A stretch of DNA of 32,189 nucleotides from JAVBMJ01 sp031552535 (GTDB lineage Bacteria > Bacteroidota > Bacteroidia > Bacteroidales > Rikenellaceae): the NCBI GenBank assembly GCA_031552535.1, contig JAVBMJ010000031.1, positions 1 through 32,189 on the forward strand. Direction: 5' to 3'. Under the pieces are notes generated by a model, which was not told the DNA's origin, did no database searches, and worked only from the letters and a program-made list of their open reading frames with translations. This document shows, piece after piece, positions 15,381 through 26,949 of the stretch (its first letter is position 1; every line of letters starts with the position of its first letter). Made by a program: the position numbers and the translations under genes.

Positions 15381-16787
15381 TTATTTTATTTTTTGCACTC
15401 CCGGTAGATGGTAAGTTCCGTTCAAAATAGGCGATTCCGCACCGTAGAGGCGCATCGTGAGATTGAAACTGCCCTTTGGCGCTGGCAGCCAATTCGATTC
15501 ATTGTCCTTGCCCGGATTCTCGTTCTGAATGTATATGTCAATCGAGCCGTCCTTGTTGTACTTAATCCCCGGAGTGCTGCTGCCGATACTGTAACGCTTC
15601 ATGTCGTTCTCAACAAAGAACATATCGTCGCCGAACATGTTCAGGTTCCAGAAAACGGTGACGGGAGGAATCTGGTCTTTGGCTAAATGAAGCACATATT
15701 TGCCGGCACCATTGAATTTATTACCATCGGCGTCGACCGTGGTGTTGGGGTAAAGCACCTCCGTAGACAATTCGGCTCCGGTGACGCCCCTTGCCAAAGC
15801 CGCACGTAGCACCAAATCATGCCCCGAGCGTCCGCCGGCGAAGGTATATTTCCACCCGCCCACCGTCGTGCCGATGTTCGCCCATTTATTGTCGATCATG
15901 TCGCTGGCCGCTTTGATTCCGCGTACAACGCCGCGGCGGGTGGCTTCATCGAGCGCCTGCCACTGGAATCCGTTGGCCGCGCTCAATCCTATCGGATGGA
16001 ACGAAGCCACCAACGGGTCGTTCTGGTCGGCTGCGGCGGGAAGCGCCTGCGTCATCCAGAAACCGATCAGGTCGAGCGCCTGGAGTTCCGCGGGCGCAGC
16101 GCTCTTGAAGGTGGCGAATGCCGACGTTACGGGCGGTTGTCCCGGCGCGATGCCTTTGTCGAGGTACTGCGATAGGGGCATCAGCATAAAGCCTTTCTGA
16201 AATTCGACGGCTTTCGCCAAATCATCCCCTCCCGACGTAAAGATACGCACGGCCGACATGCCCAGGTTGGTGCGGCTTTTAATTTGCATCATGTCGCCCG
16301 GAACGGGGCCTTCATATTCCGGCCCGGTCACGATATAGGTTCCCGGCTGTGCTCCTTTCGTTCCGGCCACGTTGTAGATCACCTCGTCGAAGCTGTCGCC
16401 GATCTGTACGATGTACCAGCGCTTTTCAGTCGATGCGGGAACGAAAATTACTACCGGCTCTTTGGTAAGGTCGGTGTAGGCGTAGGCGTCGATAGTCACG
16501 TTGTTGGGCGTTACCACAAACCGGTCTTTGGCGGTTTTAAGTTCCGTGTGTTTCACGTAGAAGTTCACTCCCATCGAATTGCCCTTGACCGCTACGGGGG
16601 CATACTTCGCATACATACGAAACGGTTCGCCCCACAGGCAAGCCTGGATGGCGGTGGCATAAGCCTGCTCCTCCTTCGCCTGGTCGGGAGTCAGTTTCGG
16701 TGCGGATGTCTGCGCCGAAACACTGCCTGCGAAAGCCATCGCGATCAGGATACCCGCGATTCTACTCCTCAAATTGATCGTTTTCAT
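15381..16787 (-). CDS. DUF1254/DUF1214 exported protein (first paralogue)
   Basis: This is a two-domain DUF1254-DUF1214 protein of 468 residues from the ATG at 16787. That start opens a classical signal peptide (MKTINLRSRIAGILIAMAFAGSVSA, then QTSAP); the ATG at 16808 would add only MNNYYKK. The N-terminal domain holds AYATAIQACLWGEPFRMYAKY and VIFVPASTEKRWYIVQIGDSFDE. The C-terminal domain holds IKYNKDGSIDIYIQNENPG and ends SFNLTMRLYGAESPILNGTYHLPGVQKIK. It is predicted periplasmic. It is the first gene of the operon, and its TAA is one base from the ATG of the barrel gene. It is clearly homologous to the other two DUF1254 genes in the window but well diverged. Its function is unknown. Confidence 0.88.
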   Translation of the reverse strand: MKTINLRSRIAGILIAMAFAGSVSAQTSAPKLTPDQAKEEQAYATAIQACLWGEPFRMYAKYAPVAVKGNSMGVNFYVKHTELKTAKDRFVVTPNNVTIDAYAYTDLTKEPVVIFVPASTEKRWYIVQIGDSFDEVIYNVAGTKGAQPGTYIVTGPEYEGPVPGDMMQIKSRTNLGMSAVRIFTSGGDDLAKAVEFQKGFMLMPLSQYLDKGIAPGQPPVTSAFATFKSAAPAELQALDLIGFWMTQALPAAADQNDPLVASFHPIGLSAANGFQWQALDEATRRGVVRGIKAASDMIDNKWANIGTTVGGWKYTFAGGRSGHDLVLRAALARGVTGAELSTEVLYPNTTVDADGNKFNGAGKYVLHLAKDQIPPVTVFWNLNMFGDDMFFVENDMKRYSIGSSTPGIKYNKDGSIDIYIQNENPGKDNESNWLPAPKGSFNLTMRLYGAESPILNGTYHLPGVQKIK

Positions 16788-16833
16788 CTTCTTATAATAG
16801 TTATTCATCCCCTGACTACCTTTTGGGAATACT

Positions 16834-16841
16834 CAAATTTA
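16834..16841 (-). promoter_or_regulatory. Putative -7 box of the DUF1254 operon
   Basis: On the minus strand TAAATTTG matches the Bacteroidetes -7 box and lies 25 bases before the ATG at 16808. No TTTG is found at the correct -33 distance, so the promoter may be weak or activator-dependent. Confidence 0.4.
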
Positions 16842-16942
16842 ATGAGTTTTCAGCAACAATCATTCCATACTCGGAATTCTATGAAGGCAGGAACGGGTCC
16901 CGTTCTCAGAACTGCGTGCTAAACCCGGTGAACAACTGGGAT

Positions 16943-17111
16943 TTAGAAACTGTCTAATTTCCCTGTGGAAAAAGATTTAAGTATATTCCGGTGATGATTT
17001 TTGCGTGAAAATAGAGGCGCATAGCGGTGTGCTATGTAACGAAACTTTCACGCGAAAAGCGGCCCGGAAGAACTTATAATACTTTCCATAGGAAATTTAA
17101 ACAGTTTCTTA
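16943..17111 (-). repeat. MITE-like repeat, copy R2 (inverted relative to R1)
   Basis: Reverse-complemented, this stretch aligns almost end to end with R1. It shares the start AGAAACTGTTTAAATTTCCT, the block GGAAAGTATTATAAGT, the block CCGGGCCGCTTTTCGC, the core CACCGCTATGCGCCTCTATT and TTCACGCAAAAATCATCACC. The two copies face each other across the DUF1254 cluster. R2 abuts the end of the dead IS5 element at about 17112. Confidence 0.8.
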
Positions 17112-17133
17112 GAGGTTGTTTTTAAATTTAGTT

Positions 17134-17530
17134 TTATAATCGGGTTATCATCAGGCAGATCATTGCGAGATAGGTCATATTTTCTTCGTATTTTGTTTCG
17201 AACTCGTACTCGCGGCTCAATCTTCTGTACTATTCCCACCAAGCAAATGTCCGCTCCACTACACACCGCTTTGGCAGCGGTTTGATTTCTTGGATTTGTC
17301 GTTGCGAATGGTGATCTTCAGCGTGTATTTCAACTCCTTTTTGACAATGTCTTTTAAATAACCACGACAACCTCCATCGGCATAAATCTTTCTCATCCGT
17401 TTGAACTCGGGCTTCAACTGTCGAATCACATCCAGTGCCGCCTTACTGTCGTGATGGTTAGCCGGATGAACCCGAACGACCAACACCAATCCTTGGGTGT
17501 CGGTAATAATATACCGCTTGCGCTTTGAGC
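17134..17530 (-). pseudogene. Decayed IS5-family transposase, C-terminal part
   Basis: The conceptual product runs KRKRYIITDTQGLVLVVRVH, then RKIYADGGCRGYLKDIVKK, then PLPKRCVVERTFAWWE and YRRLSREYEFETKYEEN, ending at a stop at 17134-17136. These are the second half of the DDE domain of IS5-type transposases (DGG around the second Asp, RTFAW around the final Glu). It lacks the N-terminal part, has a one-base frameshift near 17290 (within AAGAAATCAAA) and an in-frame TAG after RTFAWWE. The left end of the element is the motif GAGGTTGTTTTTAAA at about 17113. It is dead. Confidence 0.88.
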
Positions 17531-17535
17531 ACTTT

Positions 17536-17645
17536 GCCGATACCCAGGCCGATGGGGGATATTGTGGTTCCCGTCCTTCAGGTCGAACGACCGGATCCCG
17601 GTGCTGCGCAGGTAAGTTCTCTCGCCGGCCTACCACAGGAGAAAC
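17536..17645 (-). pseudogene. Relic of a second outer-membrane barrel gene
   Basis: On the minus strand the sequence reads AGERTYLRSTGIRSFDLKDG and NHNIP before a frameshift, then IGLGIGKVLKA. This matches the segment GGGTYLRSTGIWSFDLNDG through GKVLKAHG of the intact barrel gene, at positions 14696-14810. About 110 bases survive, with a stop and an indel. It is fused at the sequence AAAGCGCA to the IS5 relic, which lost its own N-terminus there. It shows that a second copy of the barrel gene once stood to the right of the present cluster. Confidence 0.8.
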
Positions 17646-18006
17646 ACCCGGGGTATCTGAAACTGTTTAATTTTTCAATGGGAAGTAATTATGACTTATC
17701 TTTAGGACTACAAGATGCGTTCCGGCAATTTTTGAAAGCCGGGCTTAATATGCAAAAATGAGGATGGATTTAATGGCAAAGAGGTTGTCTCAAAACAATG
17801 AATGGAACCCCAAAAATTGGACATGTGGAAGGACAAGGAGTTGGCTTACTCAAACAACCATTGTGAATAAGCAATGGTTGTGTGAAGGATTTAAAGCGGA
17901 ACTGAATGATGAATATTTATAAAAACGCATAAAATTTTTACTCTGCTACACCTGATTTTTACATTGAGCCAAAATGAAAATCAGTCCAATGGGACCACAT
18001 TACCAG
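17646..18006. other. Gene-free stretch with repeat relics
   Basis: No credible gene is seen. GAAACTGTTTAATTTTTCAA at 17659 resembles the terminus of the R1/R2 repeat. GAGGTTGTCTCAAAAC near 17784 resembles an IS5-type terminal repeat. A hairpin with arms ACAACCATTG (17854-17863) and CAATGGTTGT (17872-17881) lacks a T-tract. The stretch looks like layered mobile-element debris between the dead barrel copy and the terminator of the exb operon. Confidence 0.6.
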
Positions 18007-18042
18007 AAAAAAAATGAGCCCGGTTATGATACCGGACTCATT
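18007..18042 (-). terminator. Intrinsic terminator of the exb operon
   Basis: On the minus strand the 12-base arms AATGAGTCCGGT and ACCGGGCTCATT (one mismatch) enclose a 6-base loop and are followed by a run of eight T. It lies 92 bases after the last exbD stop codon. Confidence 0.88.
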
Positions 18043-18133
18043 CCTCAAAAATTTAATCATTAACCCGTCTAAATTTTGGAAAGCACTTCAAAAATCTGAA
18101 ACAGGTCTTTTTGTTGTATTCGTGAGTCAAACT

Positions 18134-18607
18134 CTATTTGTATCCCAATGATTTGCTGGCAGTATAACTAACCTTCAAGGCATTAGCCCTGCGAAGTTCC
18201 TGCTTTACGTCGGTGATGATACCCATTCGTGTCATCTGGTCCGCTTTGATCGAAACGGTCATCTGGGCACGGTCGGCCTCATTGAGTTTGTCACGCTCCG
18301 ATGCTATGAAATCGAGAATATCCCTCGTCGATTTATAGCTGTCATTGAGCTGAATACGTGGTGCTGTGCCGAATCTCGACTGGAGAGACTGGATCGGGGG
18401 GCCTATATAAATATAGGATACCAGCGATTTCTTCTCGAGCTTTTGAATTTCGGTAGCCGAAGGCAGCGTAAATTTCACCAACAAATCCTGCTCACGCATC
18501 GTAGTCGATACCATGAAGAAGAAAAGTATCATGAAGATTACGTCCGGAAGTGATGCTGTAGATATGGGAGCCATTCCTTTGCCCCCCTTTTTCCTCATTA
18601 CTGCCAT
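18134..18607 (-). CDS. exbD: Biopolymer transport protein ExbD/TolR (second)
   Basis: This 157-residue protein has a short basic cytoplasmic N-tail (MAVMRKKGGKG), one membrane helix at about 22-38 (SLPDVIFMILFFFMVSTTMR) carrying the essential aspartate D25, and a periplasmic domain. That is the ExbD/TolR plan. With the ExbB-like protein of the same operon it would form the proton-driven motor that energises TonB-dependent receptors or the Tol system. It starts two bases after the first exbD. The periplasmic part is shorter than in its neighbour and lacks the inserted acidic loop. It ends the operon before a strong terminator. Confidence 0.92.
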   Translation of the reverse strand: MAVMRKKGGKGMAPISTASLPDVIFMILFFFMVSTTMREQDLLVKFTLPSATEIQKLEKKSLVSYIYIGPPIQSLQSRFGTAPRIQLNDSYKSTRDILDFIASERDKLNEADRAQMTVSIKADQMTRMGIITDVKQELRRANALKVSYTASKSLGYK

Positions 18608-18609
18608 CG

Positions 18610-19185
18610 TTAGTTCCCTCCAATATTACGCGGTTCGGCTTCTGATATTTTCAAAGGCACGGCTTTCTGCACTGCATCGCGCTGCGACTTCTCGAGTTCC
18701 ATGAACGGCTTGTGGTAATACTTCTCCGACACTTCGTCCCTGATCTCGTTGAACGCACGGGTGAGTTCGTTCTGCACCATGATGTACAGGTTGTAACTCG
18801 TTCCGCGGTCGTTCTGCAACGACACAACACCCTTGCTCACAGGATATACGCCAATAGCACCTTCGATTTTGGTATCCTCGGTCTCGGGAAGGTTCTCATC
18901 GTTGTTGGGATTGAGAACAAACTCCTTGATCTTATCCTTCAACTGCGTGATATCCATCCTCTCTCCACCTACCATTATGTTGTCGAACTTACTGACAAAA
19001 ACCAACAGGATATTACGTTTTTTAATATCTATCGGCTTGACATCGGATTCATCCTGCATCGGCGGAAGCACGCGCTGGATACCCGAGTCGACGTTCATGG
19101 TTGTGGCGACGAGGAAAAATATCAGCAACAGGAAGGCGATATCCGCCATTGAACCTGCATTTATTTCATCTATTTTCCTTGCCAT
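18610..19185 (-). CDS. exbD: Biopolymer transport protein ExbD/TolR (first)
   Basis: This 191-residue ExbD-type protein has N-tail MARKIDEINAGS, then a membrane helix at about 13-28 containing the conserved aspartate (SMADIAFLLLIFFLVATTM), then a periplasmic domain. It carries an extra acidic segment (NPNNDENLPETEDTK, about 93-107) and a long C-terminal tail not found in the second ExbD. Two different ExbD proteins beside one ExbB is the usual Bacteroidales arrangement; they probably combine as unlike subunits in the motor pore. It sits 29 bases after the four-helix membrane protein gene. Confidence 0.92.
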   Translation of the reverse strand: MARKIDEINAGSMADIAFLLLIFFLVATTMNVDSGIQRVLPPMQDESDVKPIDIKKRNILLVFVSKFDNIMVGGERMDITQLKDKIKEFVLNPNNDENLPETEDTKIEGAIGVYPVSKGVVSLQNDRGTSYNLYIMVQNELTRAFNEIRDEVSEKYYHKPFMELEKSQRDAVQKAVPLKISEAEPRNIGGN

Positions 19186-19214
19186 GTTTATGTATGGTTT
19201 TTTATAAACCTTTA

Positions 19215-19616
19215 TTACTTCAAGGCATTCCTAACCTCGCCCAATACCGCAACCAGAACAGCCGCAGCAAGCGAAATATAGGTCAGATAAAGGCCTACAT
19301 CGGTAAGTTTGAGAGTCATGGCGTCTTCAAAGAATCCGCCACCGGAGTTTACAACGGGAGTATCCGAAGCCATGGCGTACGTAATGCCGGAAAGCACTAC
19401 AATGATTGCCAAACCTATCAGACTGCCTATAGCTCCCTTGGGGTTCTTAATCATGTTTATGGCAGGCAGGATGATGATAAGGGCAATAGCCAGCGCCAGC
19501 AAAACATAATTCCATATAAGCATGGCGTCAACATCCACCCATCCCAGGAAGAAGACGAGCACGAGTACCACCGAAATGGCTGCCAGTACAAATTTTAATA
19601 TGGGTAAGAATTTCAT
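19215..19616 (-). CDS. Small four-helix membrane protein of the exb operon
   Basis: This 133-residue protein has about four hydrophobic segments (near 5-25, 32-52, 63-83 and 108-127) with short polar loops, and it lacks any motif I know. It always seems to lie between exbB and exbD in the Bacteroidales operons I recall, which suggests an accessory subunit of the motor. That is family memory, not something shown here. It begins 9 bases after the exbB stop. The longest loop, ASDTPVVNSGGGFFEDAMTL, would be outside the membrane. The topology is by eye only. Confidence 0.8.
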   Translation of the reverse strand: MKFLPILKFVLAAISVVLVLVFFLGWVDVDAMLIWNYVLLALAIALIIILPAINMIKNPKGAIGSLIGLAIIVVLSGITYAMASDTPVVNSGGGFFEDAMTLKLTDVGLYLTYISLAAAVLVAVLGEVRNALK

Positions 19617-19625
19617 AAGCCCGGA

Positions 19626-20417
19626 TTACTTTTTGTTGTACTTGGTGAGGATATCGATCAGGGTGATCGAAGTATCTTCCATAGTCACAACCAGTGAGTC
19701 GATTTTCGAAAGAATATAGTTGTAGAAAAGCTGCAATACAACGGCTGCGATAAGACCGAACAGGGTAGTCAAAAGGGCCACCTTGATACCGCCTGCCACG
19801 AGAGCCGGAGAGATATCGCCCGCAGCCTGGATAGCGTCAAACGCCTCGACCATACCGACGACAGTTCCCATGAATCCCAACATCGGAGACAGGGCGATGA
19901 ACAGGGAGATCCAGGTAAGCCCGCTCTCCATGTTACCGGTCTGAACCGAACCGTAGGAAACAACAGTCTTCTCAACAACGTCGATACCTTCGTCATAGCG
20001 CATCAAGCCCTGATAGTATATGCTTGCAACCGGACCGCGGGTATTGCGGCAAACAGTTTTAGCAGCTTCGATACCACCCTCTGCAAGAGCAGCCTCAACC
20101 TTGGCAATGAGTTTCTTGGTGTTGACAGTCGACATGTTCAGATAAAGAACGCGCTCGATAACGATAGCCAAACCCAATACAAGACACAAAAGGATAGGAG
20201 CCATCCAGATAGCGCCTCCTTCAAGGAACTTCTGTTTCAGCACCTGGTGCATAGGCTGGCCTTCAACAGCAGTTTCCGGATTGGCAACTTCAGGGGCAAC
20301 CTCCTCTGAAGCAGCTACCTGCTCCGTAGCCGCAGCAGGAGCGTCTTGTGCATAGGTGTTCACAGTACCGAGGCTCAACAAACCGGCTACTGACAAAATC
20401 AAAAAAAGTTTTTTCAT
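19626..20417 (-). CDS. exbB: MotA/TolQ/ExbB proton channel protein
   Basis: This 263-residue protein starts with a cleavable-looking signal segment (MKKLFLILSVAGLLSLGTVNTYAQ) and a low-complexity Ala/Glu/Val stretch (about 25-56), longer at the N-terminus than E. coli ExbB. The MotA/TolQ/ExbB domain follows, with membrane helices at about 72-92, 165-185 and 205-228. Motif SLFIALSPMLGFMGTVVGMV and then LLTTLFGLIAAVVLQLFYNYI are the conserved helices of the proton path. It is the first gene of the operon followed by the four-helix protein and two exbD genes, forming an inner-membrane motor. Confidence 0.93.
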   Translation of the reverse strand: MKKLFLILSVAGLLSLGTVNTYAQDAPAAATEQVAASEEVAPEVANPETAVEGQPMHQVLKQKFLEGGAIWMAPILLCLVLGLAIVIERVLYLNMSTVNTKKLIAKVEAALAEGGIEAAKTVCRNTRGPVASIYYQGLMRYDEGIDVVEKTVVSYGSVQTGNMESGLTWISLFIALSPMLGFMGTVVGMVEAFDAIQAAGDISPALVAGGIKVALLTTLFGLIAAVVLQLFYNYILSKIDSLVVTMEDTSITLIDILTKYNKK

Positions 20418-20560
20418 AGTTTGAGAATGATTAATTGAAATTTATTGGTTTTGGTTTACTGTATTTTCGGCACAACCTGAATTAAAATAATATCCGGAAA
20501 CTGCTTTCACAAAACGAATCAAACAAAATCCGCAATGGGAAAAACGTGTCTGAACACAAC
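20418..20560. other. Upstream region of the exb operon
   Basis: This 143-base AT-rich leader and promoter region lies before exbB. On the minus strand a TTTG followed by a TATTTTAA-like box is a weak promoter candidate. I see no better match and no riboswitch-like structure. Confidence 0.4.
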
Positions 20561-20720
20561 GAAACTGTTTAATAGTCTGTCTAAACTTCCTATTTTGGCC
20601 TCTTTTTCACGAAAAATCCATCATATAGCACTACTATGCTCCTCGATTTTCGAAAAAAATAACCCTGAAAATAACTCGCAACTATTTTCCATGAGAAAAC
20701 AAGCAGCCTCTAAAACACAA
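20561..20720 (+). repeat. MITE-like repeat, diverged copy R3
   Basis: The copy begins GAAACTGTTTAATAGTCTGT and ends near AGCAGCCTCTAA, with the core CACTACTATGCTCCTCGATT matching CACCGCTATGCGCCTCTATT of R1. It has the same overall layout of paired AT-rich arms around a Cys-box-free core, in the same orientation as R1, but far more changes. No gene is inside. The following 20721-20946 is a C-rich gene-free stretch in which I see nothing else. Confidence 0.6.
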
Positions 20721-20946
20721 CAATACAAAAAACTACACTCACAAATTTTTGTCCCCGGGCGCCTTCACCACACTCTAAGCCCCATCTCCCCCCTCGCTCA
20801 ACTTCAGCACATAACAACTTCCGTCCCCCTTTTTCCTGCCCGCTCCCTCCTTTTTTCAGGACGGGAATACTAAATCCTATGTTCTCCCGCTACACCCGAA
20901 TCCCGTCCTACCGGGCCCACACTCCGTAGGTATTATAACTCATCCG

Positions 20947-21034
20947 CGGAGAAAGCGGGATTCGAACCCACGATACCCTTTTGGAGTATACGCACTTTCC
21001 AGGCGCGCACCTTCAGCCACTCGGTCATTTCTCC
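20947..21034 (-). tRNA. tRNA-Ser (anticodon GGA)
   Basis: This 88-base gene folds as a class II tRNA. The acceptor arms GGAGAAA and TTTCTCC pair, the D region is CCGAGTGGCTGAAGG, and the anticodon arm reads GCGCG-CTGGAAA-GTGCG, giving anticodon GGA. A long variable arm (TACTCCAAAAGGGTA) and a T-arm with GGTTCGAATCC follow. The discriminator is G and the CCA end is not encoded. It reads UCC and UCU codons. Confidence 0.95.
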
Positions 21035-21297
21035 TATTATCCTCACGGACATATGTCGGCAAATCGCTGTAAACAATACAGTTATATGCAGAATAAACGT
21101 GCCGTAAACTCACTTAAAACACACTTTGAAAGCCTAAACGACCGCGAAATATACGAAAAATATTTTACAAACTCCCGAATCGGTTTAAATTTCATCCGAT
21201 AATTTTGTCATGATGTTTCTTAAGGGCCTCCCATATTCTCTAAAACCGCGCGGCAATGGCTCCCTCCACATTCTGACAGAGCCCCGTTCACCACCCT

Positions 21298-22062
21298 CTA
21301 CCTGTAATGTTTCAACAATGGTCTTATTTTATCGCAATAGATAAAATTGCCGTGGTATTTCAGGCATAACGGGTGGAAAATATCTCCCAGAATATTGGTC
21401 CATGGAATGGGGTAGCCTTCATTATCGCCCATGATATTTCCCGGATTATTTTTCAGATCATCAAAGTAAGCATCCAGCCTGCGATGTAGTTCGGCATACC
21501 ACTCGGATGTGAAAGGGCTGCCCGGCTTACAAATATAGGAACAGTTGCCAAGAAGTACATACCAGTATTTTTTCAGGTCCTTCCCTAACAGTCCTGGAAC
21601 ATTCGCCGTGCCTTTTTTCCCTATTTCCCCATAGCCCAACATCCACTTGTCACAGCTGTTTATTTTTTTAAACAGAGAAGCCCAGGAGAAACGCGCAGGT
21701 TTTAAATCGGTATAACCGCCGCCATAATGGTGCATGAAATAGCATCTGAGATAATCTGACTTGTGCACCGCGGATAAATACGGAAACGCCTTATGCAACG
21801 GGAAGCCTTCTATGATAAAAGAATCGAGATTATCCGGGGTTATCAACTCGAAGCGAACGTTCAATTTTGATTTTAATATCCCGATAGATTTAAGCCTGTT
21901 GTCAGACATTGCATTGGTCCCGGTCCAGAAGCAATACACCACCTCTTCGGCCTTACTCTCCATGCAAGAAGGCGATCTGCTGTCAAAAGACAGAAATGTA
22001 TCATTGTATCGCAGCGCTTCGTAACGATACTTTATTAAACTTCTTAAAATACGGCCAGTCAT
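21298..22062 (-). CDS. Glycosyltransferase, capsular-polysaccharide/GT32-like
   Basis: This 254-residue protein has the sugar-binding-region signature of capsule-type glycosyltransferases. VVYCFWTGTN (about 41-50) opens the nucleotide-sugar fold, and KSDYLRCYFMHHYGGGYTDL (about 101-120) contains the position of the metal-binding DxD motif. Here that motif reads YTDLK, so the second acidic residue is replaced by lysine, a form I recall in Bacteroidetes capsular synthesis proteins (PF05704-like). It has no signal peptide and no clear membrane segment. It would transfer a sugar in surface polysaccharide assembly. It stands alone, is visibly AT-richer than its neighbours, and sits near tRNA-Ser, which suggests horizontal acquisition. 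Confidence 0.8.
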   Translation of the reverse strand: MTGRILRSLIKYRYEALRYNDTFLSFDSRSPSCMESKAEEVVYCFWTGTNAMSDNRLKSIGILKSKLNVRFELITPDNLDSFIIEGFPLHKAFPYLSAVHKSDYLRCYFMHHYGGGYTDLKPARFSWASLFKKINSCDKWMLGYGEIGKKGTANVPGLLGKDLKKYWYVLLGNCSYICKPGSPFTSEWYAELHRRLDAYFDDLKNNPGNIMGDNEGYPIPWTNILGDIFHPLCLKYHGNFIYCDKIRPLLKHYR

Positions 22063-22248
22063 ACTATGCGTGATCTATTATTTATTGTCAGATATATATT
22101 GATCTGCTACCATCTGTAAAGATATATTTTTTATCGCAATAATCCGTATTTTACGGGGTCTGAAAACCGCATGTATTTCAAAAATAACCGATAACATAAA
22201 GTCCAGTCTATTCGTGCACTCAGGAAATACCAGAAATATTATTGGTAT

Positions 22249-22266
22249 TTAGAAACTGTCTAAAAA
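22249..22266. repeat. Solo terminus of the R repeat family
   Basis: TTAGAAACTGTCTAAAA matches the end of R2 (TTTAGAAACTGTCTAATTTC) but no core follows; the metF stop codon is 15 bases away. It looks like a terminus left by deletion. Confidence 0.45.
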
Positions 22267-22280
22267 TGCATAACGTCTTA

Positions 22281-23216
22281 TCAGAACACCCTGCGTGCTA
22301 TGCGGGTCATCGTGTCGCTGCGGCCCATGGTATAAAAATGTATCGCAGGCACTGCGGCACGCTTCAGTTCCAGAGCCTGGGCGACGGCCCAGTCGATGCC
22401 TGTTTCGCGTATCTCCACGGCGGTGCGGCACTGCGACAGGGCTGCCGCGAAATCCGCAGGAAACCCCACCGAAAATATACGGGGCAGAAGGTCTACCTGT
22501 TGGGCTGTAGTTAGCGGCTTGATGCCTGGTATTATGGGTACAGTTATACCCGACAGGCGGCAACGTTCTATGAAACTGAGTATCTTGCCGGTATCGAAAC
22601 ACATCTGGGTCACGATATACGATGCCCCCGCGTCGACCTTCGCTTTCAGATGGCGTATGTCGCTTCCGGGATCGCCAGCCTCGCTGTGAGTCTCGGGATA
22701 TCCTGCAACCCCGATACAAAAGCGGCTGTGGCGGCACTCCTCCACTTGTCCATCGATGAACCGTCCGCTGTTCATGTCGTCTATCTGCCGCACCAGGTCT
22801 ACGGCATGGGCATGGCCGTCGGGATGGGGCACGAACCGTGGTTGCCCGCGTAACGAATCGCCGCGCAGGGCCAGCACATTCCTAAGACCGAGAAAATCCA
22901 TGTCTATCAACTCGTTTTCGATGTCGTAGCGCGAAATCCCTCCGCAGATGATATGCGGCACCGCCTCGACACCGTAGCGTTTCATGATCGCGGCCGATAT
23001 CCCCACCGTACCCGGACGCCGGCGCACCAACCGGCCGTCTATCATCTCTTCGCGGTGCGAAGTTATGTTGATGTATGCCGGGTCGAACTCCATCAAAGGA
23101 TCTATCGATGTGAAAATACCTTCGGCCCCGGCCCCTTTCAGCGGCGGCAGCAGCTCGAAAGTGAATCGCGTGGCGCGCTCTTCGAGCGCTTTGTTTATTA
23201 TCTCTATGACTCTCAT
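22281..23216 (-). CDS. metF: Methylenetetrahydrofolate reductase
   Basis: This 311-residue FAD enzyme reduces 5,10-methylene-THF to 5-methyl-THF, the methyl donor for MetH. The TIM-barrel landmarks are visible: FTFELLPPLKG near the N-terminus (with the catalytic Glu), PAYINITSHR, VPHIICGG, DFLGLRNVLALRGD (flavin region), RFCIGVAGYPETHSEA and SYIVTQMCFDTGKILSFIERC, followed by PIIPGIKPLTT. Length is normal. It lies 97 bases after metH on the same strand and is probably co-transcribed, so both halves of the methyl-transfer step are made together. Confidence 0.95.
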   Translation of the reverse strand: MRVIEIINKALEERATRFTFELLPPLKGAGAEGIFTSIDPLMEFDPAYINITSHREEMIDGRLVRRRPGTVGISAAIMKRYGVEAVPHIICGGISRYDIENELIDMDFLGLRNVLALRGDSLRGQPRFVPHPDGHAHAVDLVRQIDDMNSGRFIDGQVEECRHSRFCIGVAGYPETHSEAGDPGSDIRHLKAKVDAGASYIVTQMCFDTGKILSFIERCRLSGITVPIIPGIKPLTTAQQVDLLPRIFSVGFPADFAAALSQCRTAVEIRETGIDWAVAQALELKRAAVPAIHFYTMGRSDTMTRIARRVF

Positions 23217-23313
23217 ATCATGTGATTTCGCGTTTCCATGCGATGCCAGTCCGCAGATGCCGCATCAGCGTCATCGAAGCGTAGACATAAGCAAAAATCC
23301 GGCACCGGTATGC

Positions 23314-26949
<3,636 letters not shown>

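Noticed and set aside
17259..17636. 125-residue open frame as a single gene
   Set aside because: It is a chance fusion: the first part is the barrel relic in the wrong frame and the second is half an IS5 transposase ending at a frameshift.
22249..22737. 162-residue minus-strand open frame
   Set aside because: It is a shifted-frame shadow of metF, whose conserved motifs are in the other frame.
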